A stretch of DNA of 34,308 bases. Source: Gemmatimonadota bacterium. GTDB lineage: Bacteria > Gemmatimonadota > Gemmatimonadetes > Gemmatimonadales > GWC2-71-9. Shown here one piece after another: positions 1 through 7,621 of the stretch (positions within the stretch are counted from its first letter, which is position 1; every line of letters begins with the position of its first letter). Under the pieces are notes generated by a model that saw only the letters and a list, made by a program, of their open reading frames with translations, had not been told where the DNA came from and searched no databases. The DNA lies in the NCBI GenBank assembly GCA_003221825.1, contig QHUE01000087.1:1-34308 (forward strand), in the 5' to 3' direction. The position numbers were made by a program, and so were the translations under genes.

Positions 1-342
1 GTTCGGTGCCGGAGGTTCGGGAATCGTCAGTGTATCGGGGCGCGCCGTCGAAGGTCCCACGCGTCGCAGCGTAACCGGCTTCTCCAGATCCCCACCACTG
101 ATCGTGAGTTTGTCGCCGGCGAGTTTCATGCCGTAGACCTGCCACACCCCGTCGCCCAACGTGATCCACAGGCTGTCACCCACAACCCGCCAGCGGGCGA
201 CGTCTTGGCCGAACTGTGCGGAGCTGTCGCTGCGCACCATGATGTGACGGATCTCATCGCCGGCCTTCGCTTGCCAGTTGCCGGTCAAACGTGCGGGCGC
301 CTGCGCGACAATCAACACGCCCAACAGAATCGTCCAGCGCAT
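1..342 (-). CDS. Secreted protein of unknown function, partial (3' end beyond window)
   Basis: The frame is open from an ATG at 342 to the left edge, giving 114 residues with no stop, so the C-terminus lies outside the window. The first ~16 residues (MRWTILLGVLIVAQAPA) form a short signal peptide with an Ala-x-Ala cleavage site, so export is predicted. The mature part has alternating hydrophobic and polar stretches with repeated Trp and Gly (GNWQ near 22-25, GDSLWITLGDGVW near 54-66), as in small lipocalin-like or other beta-sandwich domains. I do not recognise a family. It starts 26 bases after the HD-GYP stop on the same strand and is probably co-transcribed with it. Confidence 0.7.
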   Translation of the reverse strand, partial: MRWTILLGVLIVAQAPARLTGNWQAKAGDEIRHIMVRSDSSAQFGQDVARWRVVGDSLWITLGDGVWQVYGMKLAGDKLTISGGDLEKPVTLRRVGPSTARPDTLTIPEPPAPN

Positions 343-368
343 CACAACTCCCGAGACTGTGGCCCCAA

Positions 369-1401
369 TCATACCCCCGTCTGTTCCGGTTTTGCAGCGG
401 GCGGCGGGCCGACCGGGGTTCGTTCATCGGGCAGTACGGCCACCTGCCCTTCCCATTGCTTCATCATGCGAACGAAGGCACCGCAGAGCTCCGGATCGAA
501 CTCCAACCCGCTGCGTTCCTGCAAATAGCCGAGCGTCTTCTCGAATGACCACGCCTCGCGGTACGGTCGCCGCGTGCGCAGCGCATCGTAGACGTCGCAG
601 ACGTGCACGAGCTTGCTCGCCGGATGGCAGTCGCGGGCGTAGCGCAGAACGGGATAGCCCCCGCCGTTGATCATGATGTGATGCTCATACGCCACCAACA
701 CGGCCAGGTCGAGGTCTTCTTCCACATCGAGCAGCATGCGCGCGCCGGCCACGGGGTGCTGATTCATCAACGCCCGCTCCTCGTCGGTCAGACGGCCGGG
801 CTTCGTGAGCACCTCGAGCGGGATTTTGATCTTCCCGATGTCGTGCAGCAGTCCGGCAATCCCGAACGTCCGCACATCCGTCCCCGAGAGGCCCAGAAAC
901 TCGGCGAGCGCCATCGAAAGCACAGCCACGTTCATCGAGTGCGTGGTCGTGTACTGATCGAATTCCTTGAGCTGCAAGAGCGGCAACATGACCTGCCGGC
1001 CGCCATGCATGGCGACCGCGAGCGATCGCACGACCGCCTCGGCCTCCGTAAGGGGGACGGCCCCAGTCGTCTGCACTTCGCGCTGTAGCCAGCGCAGCGT
1101 GTCGACCTCTTCGCCCAGCGAGAAGCTGATCGTCGCAGTCGGCAGCGGCTCGGACGCGAGCTCGGTTTCGCCTTTCAGACCGACCGCCCCGAAACGGATG
1201 CTGCTGCGGGAGCCGTCCGAAGACCACTTCGTCACCGAGGAAAGTGAACAGCGGGCGCGACTCGTCGGCCTGGAGATCCTGGATCTGTTGATAGGCGACA
1301 TCGAGGGCGCGCTCCCGCGCCGGATGTCCCAGGCGATACAGCGCCATCGCCGCCAACGCCTGGGCGAACGCGTTGAGAAAGCGAGCGGGATCGCCGCTCA
1401 T
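369..1401 (-). CDS. HD-GYP domain phosphodiesterase, frame-disrupted near 1195-1215
   Basis: HD-GYP domains hydrolyse cyclic di-GMP or related cyclic dinucleotides. The C-terminal frame (from about 1190 to 369) holds the core: a TTTHSMNVAVLSM helix, the HD pair in GLLHDIGKIKIP, the GYP-type GGGYP loop preceded by the YEHH histidines, and CDVYDALRTRRPYR. The natural start is the ATG at 1401, which overlaps the upstream stop as ATGA. That frame reads well for about 65 residues (FLNAFAQALAAMALY, then FTFLGDEVVFGRLP) and then becomes Arg-rich nonsense, while good sequence resumes in another frame at FGAVGLKGE. The total of 1033 nt is not a multiple of three. Compared with the N-terminal module of the neighbouring HEAT protein, the second half of that module is missing. 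The alternative start at 1301 gives a Ser/Arg-rich, off-frame N-terminus. Confidence 0.82.
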
Positions 1402-3271
1402 CGCTTGATGACCCCTATGGCCGCTGTGGTGCGCGGAATGGAACTCGCCGCGCTCCGGACGTCCGGATCGTTGGATGCGCCGGCCAGCGCCAGCAGCGCC
1501 GCCGCCCGCACGTCATTCCGCCACCCGGCCCCCAGCGCCATCAGCGCGGCGAGCAGCTCGAGCGAGCGGGCTGCAAGCTTCTGGCGTCCGAGCCAATTCG
1601 TGCCTCCGTCCACGAGCTGCAGCAGCGCAGTCAAGGCGGCGGTGTTGCGCACCCGCCCGAGAACTTTGATGGCGAGGACCCGGAGCTCGGAGGCCGTCCC
1701 GGCGTCGTGAGCCAGCTCGGCCACGACGGGCAACGCCGACGCCGGGCAGTCCTCGAGCGCCGCGGTCAACCCCAGCCGAACCGTGCGCGGGTCGGTATCC
1801 CGCAACGCACCGAGCAGCGCGCGCTCGCGCTCGGCCGACAGCTTGAGCGCGACCTTGAATGCCTCGCGGCGAACGCGGGCATCGTGGTGCCCGATGAACG
1901 TGGCCGCCCGAAAACCGTCGGGGAGCGCGGGCAGGCCGTCCAGGATCAACAGCAGATTCCGCGTGACGTACCAGGGAATCTCGCGCGCGAGACGCGAGGC
2001 GATGACGGGACCGAGCTCGCGCGGCGCGTGCGTCAGACGATCGAGCAGCCCGCGACGGGTGGTGCGAGACTCCGATGCGCCGAGCACATCGAGCAGCGGC
2101 TCGAACGCATCGACGCGCAGCCGCGGCAGCACGCCGTCTGCACGATGCGCAACGGCTCGGCGGCTTGTTGCCCAAGCTGCGCGCTGTGGACCGGGGACGC
2201 GGCTGCCATTTTGTGCAGCGCGCGCCCGTACGCATCGGGATTCGGATCCTCAAGCGTCCAGCCTTCCAGGAGATCGCGCACCTGCTCGCGGAGCGCGATG
2301 TCCGCCTGGGGCCGCATTTCCGCGGTCCCCTGCTCCGCATGTTGCGCCAGCTTCGACAGCATCCGCACCAGCGGGTCGGAGACCGTTTTGTGGGACGCGT
2401 CCGCCATCGCGCGCACGATGTCGAGGACGGCGTCCACCGCGAGCCCGTGCGTCGCGTCAATCGCGAACTTGGTGCGCTGCGCGTTGTCGCCGCCCATTTC
2501 GATCAACCGCCGCAGAGTTCCCGGCTGCAACGCACCGACCAGTTTTGACGTGCGGCGCCGCAGCGCAACCGCCTCCGCGTCCCCAGTATGCTTCAACTCA
2601 TCCGCGATCTGCAGCAGGTAACCGACGATCACTTGGTCGTAGGCGGCGCTCTTCGGATGGTCATCGATCGCCTTGGCGATCATCGACGGCTCAGTCGCCG
2701 GCGGGGGTGTGTCATCGGCCGCCAGCGCGTCCGCGGCGAGAGCCGCACGCGCCAGTCCCACCCACAGCTGCGCGCTCCGGAGCCCGCGTTCTTTGGCGGC
2801 CTGGTCATCCTCCTGCAGCAGCTCGAGCCGTTCGTACGTGACGGGGTGCAACCGGACGTGATCCCAGGCGCGCAGTTGCTCCGGCGCGCCGAGGCCGAGT
2901 GGTTGCCCGGTGCGTTCCGCTTCCACGGCGAGCGTCTGCAACACGTCGGCGACTTCGGTCACACGCAGGCCGCGGTGGAACGTCACGGCGCCGAGATGGT
3001 GGCGATGCAAACGACCGGCGAGCTCGGAAAGGAGGGGGTTCTTTGCGTCGGTGGCGACGCCTTCGATGACGAGTTGCTGGCGCGCCACGCCCAGCGCGAG
3101 CGTCGTACGCTCCTCGAACAGGTGCTCGGCACGCCTGGTCACCCCCGCCGCGGCGGGCGCGAGCGAGGGGTGCCCCTCCGGGTACATCGAGTGCTTGTGG
3201 AGGGCAATGGAGAGCTCAATAAGGAAGTCGGCCAACTCTCTGGAGAGAGCCGCTTTTTCCGGAGCAGTCAT
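1398..3271 (-). CDS. HEAT-repeat protein, frame-disrupted near 2130-2145
   Basis: The ATG at 3271 opens a 412-residue frame. Residues ~13-110 form a module with a YPEGHP motif that recurs in two other proteins of the window. After that come helical segments resembling HEAT repeats. Near residue 380 (RIVQ) this frame turns into Cys/Arg/Ser-rich nonsense, while a second frame begins with good HEAT sequence (VDAFEPLLDVLG, then RRGLLDRL and ARVRREAFKVALKL) and runs to a stop at 1398. The 1874 nt are not a multiple of three. The total fits one gene that has lost a short segment with a frame change, not two genes, because neither half has its own ribosome site. It is coupled to the HD-GYP gene by an ATGA overlap. 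The partner or substrate is unknown; HEAT arrays usually serve as protein-binding scaffolds. Confidence 0.75.
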
Positions 3272-3377
3272 GGCCCCACAAAATAGTGCTCCCCCCCGTG
3301 CCGAACGTCACATGGGAGGGAGCGCTACGACGTAAGTCTATGTTACCTAGGCGTCTATGCGTCTCGACGTCTAGTTT
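3272..3377. other. Intergenic region between groL and the HEAT gene
   Basis: This 106-bp gap holds the repeat-like stretch annotated separately and, close to the HEAT gene start, a possible minus-strand -10 box TATTTT at 3285-3280. If real, that would place transcription start within a few bases of the ATG at 3271. I see no convincing -35 box at the right distance and no clear intrinsic terminator with a T-run for groL. Confidence 0.35.
3333..3376. repeat. Degenerate short direct repeats after groL (GTCTATG/GTCTAG)
   Basis: On the plus strand the heptamer GTCTATG occurs twice and the related GTCT and GTCTAG follow, all within ~44 bp. The stretch is less GC-rich than its surroundings and begins right after the premature groL stop codon. 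It resembles the degenerate tandem words found elsewhere in this window at gene ends. Confidence 0.5.
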
Positions 3378-4880
3378 TTAGTATTTCGTCGGGTCGATGA
3401 CGCCCGACGCCACGAGGTCCTCGAACTTATCGGTTTGGGCGTTGTAGCCGAAGTTCTTGTCCTTCGACTCCTTCACCTTGCCGACAACGATAGCGCCTTC
3501 CGCGCCCGCGTTCTGGGCGATGATGCGGATCGGCTCCTCGAGGGCCCGGCGCACGATCTCGATGCCGGTCTTCTCGTCGTCATCGTGACCCTTGGTCTTG
3601 TCCAGCGACTTCTGACACCACAGCAGCGCCACGCCGCCGCCCGGCACGATGCCCTCTTCGACCGCCGCGCGGGTTGCATGCAGCGCGTCCTCGACACGAG
3701 CCTTCTTCTCCTTCATCTCGGTCTCGGTCGCCGCGCCGACGTTGAGCACGGCCACGCCGCCGGCGAGCTTCGCCAGCCGCTCCTGCAGCTTTTCCTTGTC
3801 GTAATCGGACGTGGACTTCTCGATCTGGGCCTTGATCTCCGACTTACGGCCTTCGATCTGATCGTCCTTGCCCTTGCCGTCGACGAGCGTGGTGTTGTCC
3901 TTGTCCACGATGACGCGCTTGGCGCGGCCGAGATCATTGAGCGTCGTGTTCTCGAGCTTCAGGCCGAGCTCTTCCGAAATCACCTGGCCGCCGGTGAGAA
4001 TGGCGATGTCGCGCAGCATCTCTTTGCGACGGTCACCGAAGCCCGGCGCCTTGACGGCGCAGACCTTCAGCGTGCCGCGGAGCTTGTTGACGACGAGCGT
4101 CGCCAGCGCCTCACCCTCGACGTCCTCGGCCACGATCAGCATGGGCCGGCCTGACTGTGCCACCTTCTCGAGCACGGGCAGGAGGTCCTTCATCGTCGAG
4201 ATTTTTTTGTCGTAGATGAGGATGTACGCATCCTCGATCGTGCACTCCATCTTTTCAGGATCAGTAATGAAGTAAGGCGAGAGGTAGCCGCGGTCGAACT
4301 GCATGCCGTCTACCGTCTCCAGCGTGGTCTCGAGGCTCTTGGCTTCCTCGACCGTGATCACGCCGTCCTTACCGACCTTGTCCATCGCGTCGGCGATCTT
4401 GTCGCCGATCTCAGCGTCGCCGTTGGCGGAAATCGTGGCGACCTGCTTGATGTCCTTCCGGCCCGAGGTCGGCACCGAAATCTTCTTCAGCTCGGCGACG
4501 ACGGTCTCGACGGCGCTCTCGATGCCGCGCTTCAATGCCATCGGGTTGGCGCCGGCGGTCACGGATTTCAGGCCTTCCCGATATATTGCCTGGGCCAATA
4601 CGGTCGCCGTGGTGGTGCCGTCGCCCGCGAGATCGGACGTCTTGGTCGCCACTTCCTTCACCATCTGGGCGCCCATGTTCTCGATCTCGTCCTCGAGCTC
4701 GACTTCCTTCGCGACCGTCACGCCGTCCTTGGTCACGGTCGGGCTGCCGAACTTCTTGTCGATGACGACATTCCGGCCCTTGGGGCCGAGCGTCACCTTC
4801 ACTGCATCGGCCAACTGGTCCACGCCGCGCTTCAGACGCGCCCGGGCCTCAGTGCTGAACTCCAGAAACTTGGCTGCCAT
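3378..4880 (-). CDS. groL: Chaperonin GroEL (60 kDa), C-terminally truncated
   Basis: GroEL forms the two-ring cytoplasmic folding chamber capped by GroES. The frame encodes 500 residues with the expected order: nucleotide motifs LGPKGR (31-36) and GDGTTT (86-91, including Asp87), the apical domain in the middle, and VEDALHATRAAVEEG followed by PGGGVAL returning to the equatorial domain. A strong GGAGG lies 10 bases before the ATG, 26 bases after groES. The protein stops immediately after GVIDPTKY. GroEL proteins normally continue for about 40-45 residues (a helix beginning with the VTR.ALQ.AASIAG pattern, a beta strand at the subunit contact, and a Gly-Met tail). All of that is absent and is replaced by a stop followed by short direct repeats. 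As read, the equatorial domain would be incomplete. Confidence 0.96.
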   Translation of the reverse strand: MAAKFLEFSTEARARLKRGVDQLADAVKVTLGPKGRNVVIDKKFGSPTVTKDGVTVAKEVELEDEIENMGAQMVKEVATKTSDLAGDGTTTATVLAQAIYREGLKSVTAGANPMALKRGIESAVETVVAELKKISVPTSGRKDIKQVATISANGDAEIGDKIADAMDKVGKDGVITVEEAKSLETTLETVDGMQFDRGYLSPYFITDPEKMECTIEDAYILIYDKKISTMKDLLPVLEKVAQSGRPMLIVAEDVEGEALATLVVNKLRGTLKVCAVKAPGFGDRRKEMLRDIAILTGGQVISEELGLKLENTTLNDLGRAKRVIVDKDNTTLVDGKGKDDQIEGRKSEIKAQIEKSTSDYDKEKLQERLAKLAGGVAVLNVGAATETEMKEKKARVEDALHATRAAVEEGIVPGGGVALLWCQKSLDKTKGHDDDEKTGIEIVRRALEEPIRIIAQNAGAEGAIVVGKVKESKDKNFGYNAQTDKFEDLVASGVIDPTKY

Positions 4881-4906
4881 GTCTGTGCTTCCTCCGTAGG
4901 GGCTGC

Positions 4907-5215
4907 TTACGCGAGCTTCGCGATGACGTCGGCTTCCTTGATCAGGATGATCTCTTCGTTGTCCAACTCGATCTGCGTGCCGCTGTACTTCCCGTAGACC
5001 ACGCGATCCCCAACCTTCAGCTCCATCGGGACCGCCTCACCCTTCTCCCGCCGCCCCGGTCCCACGGCGATGACTTCGCCCTGGATCGGCTTCTCTTTCG
5101 CGGTGTCGGGGATGTACAGCCCACCCTTCATCGTCTCGGTCTCCTCCATCGGACGGATCGCAACGCGATCCGCCAACGGATAGACCTTGTACTTCGCCTT
5201 GGTCGCCGTTGCCAT
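4907..5215 (-). CDS. groES: Co-chaperonin GroES (10 kDa)
   Basis: GroES is the heptameric lid of GroEL. The 102-residue product is full length: PLADRVAIRP near the N-terminus, the mobile loop around ETETMKGGLYIPDTAKEKP (the GroEL-binding segment), EVIAVGPG, VGDRVVYGKYSGT, and a C-terminal IIL/DVIAKLA strand. A perfect GGAGGT lies 10 bases before the ATG. It is the first gene of the groESL transcript and sits directly behind the CIRCE operator. Nothing in it looks damaged, unlike groL downstream. Confidence 0.97.
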   Translation of the reverse strand: MATATKAKYKVYPLADRVAIRPMEETETMKGGLYIPDTAKEKPIQGEVIAVGPGRREKGEAVPMELKVGDRVVYGKYSGTQIELDNEEIILIKEADVIAKLA

Positions 5216-5255
5216 GATTCTCTGAACCTCCGTAACTCTTTGAATTGATTAGCTG

Positions 5256-5282
5256 TTAGCACTCGTCGATGGTGAGTGCTAA
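5256..5282 (-). promoter_or_regulatory. CIRCE operator (HrcA binding site)
   Basis: TTAGCACTC, nine bases, GAGTGCTAA: an exact match to the CIRCE consensus inverted repeat. It lies in the 5' untranslated region of groES, 41 bases before the ATG. HrcA repression relieved by heat is the known role of this element. hrcA itself is not in the window. Confidence 0.95.
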
Positions 5283-5296
5283 TGGACGACGCGGGG

Positions 5297-5325
5297 AATC
5301 TCACCACCCCTCAGGGGGGTGTCAA
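5297..5325 (-). promoter_or_regulatory. Predicted sigma-70-type promoter of groESL
   Basis: A perfect -35 TTGACA (5325-5320), a 17-bp spacer and a -10-like GAGATT (5302-5297) lie just upstream of CIRCE, so the operator would fall in the early transcribed region. The TGA stop of the upstream lipoprotein gene (5322-5324) is embedded in the -35 box. The -10 matches only three of six consensus bases. Confidence 0.65.
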
Positions 5326-5720
5326 GGGCTGGAAAACGCCGAGTCTCCGGCCATTAACGCGCGTACTGCCGCTCGGGCGCGAGCCCGTGGCGTCGCGGTC
5401 AGCGAATCGAGCTGGATCGTGCTGGCCCGAACGATCACCCCCGAGCGCGTGTCCGCGAGGCGGAGGTGGAACCAGGTTGCCTCCCCGGCCGAGGGATATC
5501 GAAAGGTGAAGTAGATGAGCGCCGCCGTCGGTCCGCTGCCACCTCGCACCTGCGGCCGCACCTTAATGCCTTGCTCCCGCAGTGCGCGGGCAAGCTCGAC
5601 GCTTTGTTGATCCTTTTCCTCGACGACGACGGCGTAGCCGTGCAGGGCTTGGGGAATCTGAGAGGACGCGCAGGCGAGCGTCAGCACGGACGTCACGACG
5701 CCGCAGCGCCATGGCGTCAT
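5322..5720 (-). CDS. Predicted lipoprotein of unknown function
   Basis: 132 residues from the ATG at 5720, which overlaps the stop of the NlpC/P60 gene as ATGA; the longer upstream reading lies inside that gene. The N-terminus is a lipoprotein signal: MTPWRCG, a hydrophobic stretch, then the lipobox LTLAC with Cys17 as the predicted lipidated residue. The mature part has a short alpha/beta pattern: VVVEEKDQQSVELARALREQGIKV, then beta strands ending with TIQLDSL and a helical tail. I do not recognise the family. Co-expression with a cell-wall hydrolase suggests an envelope role; this is inference. Confidence 0.72.
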   Translation of the reverse strand: MTPWRCGVVTSVLTLACASSQIPQALHGYAVVVEEKDQQSVELARALREQGIKVRPQVRGGSGPTAALIYFTFRYPSAGEATWFHLRLADTRSGVIVRASTIQLDSLTATPRARARAAVRALMAGDSAFSSP

Positions 5721-6688
5721 TGAACCACCCGACGCGCCCCCACCCACCGCGCCACCCACCAGGAGCCCTCGGGATCCTGCACCTCGAGTCGCGACAATTT
5801 GACGCCGGTATTCGAGCTGTGGATAAACTTCTGCTCGCCGACGTACATCCCCACGTGCGTCACCCCACCGGCCGGTTGCGCGGAGAACAGGAGAATGTCA
5901 CCCGGCTGGAGCGCCTCTAAGACGGGTGGGACTTCGCTTCCAGACCGCGCCTGATCGCGGCTCATCCGCGGCAGCCGGATCCCGTGCTGGCTGTAGGACC
6001 ACTGCACGAGGCCGGAGCAGTCGAACCCGTTCGCAGCCGTTCCGCCCCACAGATACGGCGTGCCGAGCGCATCCAGCGCCGTGCGCACGATGTCGGCGGC
6101 GTTGCCGGTGATCACGCTCGGCGGTTCCGGAGGTGGAGTGTTTCGCGCCCCGCTCCGGCTCGCCCAACGGCGGTCCATCGCCGTCCCGACGGTCAGCGAG
6201 ACACCGATCGAAGCGGCGATCCCATCGCGGGAATTCGGAGCGGGCCGCCAGAAGCCGCGCGGGCCGACGTCTTGTAGCCGATACACCGTTTCGACGCCAA
6301 CCGCCGCCCAGGGGATGGGACGCCATTCCGCTCCGACACCCAAGGTCCAGAGCACGGCGAGCTCCTGCGACGTCGTATCGGTGGAGATGCCCAACGAGAC
6401 GCCGGCGATCCCGTACGGCCCCAGCGGAGAGCGGTGGCGCAGCGCGTGAAGCTGCCACCCCGCTCCATAAAACGCGTGGTGACGGCCGAGGCTGTCGTGG
6501 ATCAGCAGTTGGGCGGCGAGTCCGAGCGAGAACATCCCGTCCCCAAGCGGGGCGTCGGTCCGCAGCTCGTAGCTCTTCGAGCGATTGCCCTGATACCAGC
6601 GGCCGTAGCGCAGATCGACATCTCGCCCCTGCGCGGGAAGAGCGGAAACTCCGGCGATTAGAAGGAAGAGCTCAATCCGCGGCCGCAA
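5717..6688 (-). CDS. NlpC/P60 family peptidoglycan hydrolase with N-terminal beta-rich domain
   Basis: The C-terminal ~110 residues are an NlpC/P60 (C40) cysteine peptidase, a family that cleaves cell-wall peptide bonds. Catalytic Cys is in FDCSG (~224), His in THVGMYVG (~278), and a third polar residue in FIHSS (~290); YLWGG and LQPGDILLF are also typical. I chose the TTG at 6688, which has GAGGAG ten bases upstream and gives a signal-peptide-like start (FLLIAGVSALPAQG); the open frame extends further upstream into the preceding gene but reads as Cys/Arg-rich nonsense. Residues ~20-170 are unusual: repeated aromatic-Gly strands (GAGWQLHALR, GVSLGIS, LWTLGVGAEWRP, GIAASIGVSLTVG) resemble an outer-membrane beta-barrel or porin-like fold, then a Pro-rich linker. 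The start overlaps the preceding gene by 17 bases. Confidence 0.85.
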   Translation of the reverse strand: MRPRIELFLLIAGVSALPAQGRDVDLRYGRWYQGNRSKSYELRTDAPLGDGMFSLGLAAQLLIHDSLGRHHAFYGAGWQLHALRHRSPLGPYGIAGVSLGISTDTTSQELAVLWTLGVGAEWRPIPWAAVGVETVYRLQDVGPRGFWRPAPNSRDGIAASIGVSLTVGTAMDRRWASRSGARNTPPPEPPSVITGNAADIVRTALDALGTPYLWGGTAANGFDCSGLVQWSYSQHGIRLPRMSRDQARSGSEVPPVLEALQPGDILLFSAQPAGGVTHVGMYVGEQKFIHSSNTGVKLSRLEVQDPEGSWWVARWVGARRVVQ

Positions 6689-6956
6689 TCGCGGCGTGCT
6701 CCTCGGAGGCGCGGGGTGCCATGTGATGCGACAGCAGATGCGGCAGATGGCGCATGAAACGCACCCAGGTCCAGAGCACCGCAAAGCCGCACACCAGTGC
6801 GCCGGCTCCGGCGATCGCGAGCATGACCACAGGACTCTCGAACCGCAGCGCGACGAGCGCGCCCAGCCACAAACCGACGTGCGATGCCGCCCACGCCCAA
6901 GCCGGGGTCAGCAACCACCCCACCACCACGAGCAAATGGGCCATCCATCTCGGCAC
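6672..6956 (-). CDS. Small membrane protein of unknown function
   Basis: 94 residues from a GTG at 6956, with a weak GAGG ten bases upstream; an ATG at 6944 is an alternative. Three hydrophobic segments can be seen (LLVVVGWLLTPAWAWA, VGLWLGALVALRF and VVMLAIAGAGALVCGFAVLWTWV), then a basic and His-rich tail (RFMRHLPHLLSHH). I do not recognise it. It starts six bases after the upstream membrane protein and its end overlaps the NlpC/P60 gene, so the three are probably one transcript. Confidence 0.6.
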   Translation of the reverse strand: MPRWMAHLLVVVGWLLTPAWAWAASHVGLWLGALVALRFESPVVMLAIAGAGALVCGFAVLWTWVRFMRHLPHLLSHHMAPRASEEHAAIAAAD

Positions 6957-6962
6957 GGTTCG

Positions 6963-7565
6963 TTACCCTCGGCGCGCGAGCACAATCAACGCGAAGATGA
7001 CCAGCGTGCCTGCAAACCCTGCGCCCGCGGCGACCGGCATGAACAGCAGGCCCCCGAGTCCCAAGCCCAATCCCACACCGAGACCGCCACCGATCGCGGG
7101 AATGGCCAAGGCCCGGATCGACGGGTCGCCGCCCCGCGCGGCTCGGCCGGCGGTCACGATCGCGCCCATCCAGGCGAGGAGTGTCCCCAGCATCCACCAG
7201 ATGGGGAGGTACCACCAGGTGCTGCCGCCTCCGACGGCATCCCACGTCCAGGGATATGCGCGCAACGGTCGGAGCAGGATGATGTCGATCGCCATGAACA
7301 CGATCGTGCCCCACAGACCCATCGCCGCCGCGCTCGCCACGCCTTGCGTCGTCCGGGAAGCCGCGAAGAAGCCCGGCAAGAATGCCGCCCCTACCCCACC
7401 GGCCAGCACGATGATCATCAACAGCACCGAGGTGCCGAGCCCTGCCGGCAACAGGCGGGAGACGAGCAGAAAGAGGATGACGGCAACCGCGGTCGCAGCA
7501 CCGACGATGGTTCCACTCAGGAGCACATGCCGGAATTCGGAGCGATCGACTGTCGCGGAAGTCAT
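6963..7565 (-). CDS. Integral membrane protein of unknown function
   Basis: 200 residues from the ATG at 7565, with a strong AGAGGAG five bases upstream. At least five hydrophobic stretches are visible: IVGAAVAVILFLL-type near 20-38, LLMIIVLAGGVGAAFLP, AMGLWGTIVFMAIDIILL, WWMLGTLLAWMGAIV, and a Gly/Leu-rich pair at the end (GGGLGVGLGLGLGGLLFM, GTLVIFALIVL). The Gly-rich last quarter may be a tightly packed helical hairpin. I do not recognise a family. A 56-bp gap separates it from the ubiA-like gene upstream; no convincing promoter is seen there. Confidence 0.6.
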   Translation of the reverse strand: MTSATVDRSEFRHVLLSGTIVGAATAVAVILFLLVSRLLPAGLGTSVLLMIIVLAGGVGAAFLPGFFAASRTTQGVASAAAMGLWGTIVFMAIDIILLRPLRAYPWTWDAVGGGSTWWYLPIWWMLGTLLAWMGAIVTAGRAARGGDPSIRALAIPAIGGGLGVGLGLGLGGLLFMPVAAGAGFAGTLVIFALIVLARRG

Positions 7566-7621
7566 GTATCTCCTCTACGAGGGGTGGACAGAGCCGTTTC
7601 TGCTAATCTAAACGTCGCCCA

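Noticed and set aside
205..5000. Plus-strand ORFs of 100-350 codons across the window
   Set aside because: They are Arg/Pro/Ser-rich antisense readings of well-identified minus-strand genes, as expected in GC-rich DNA.
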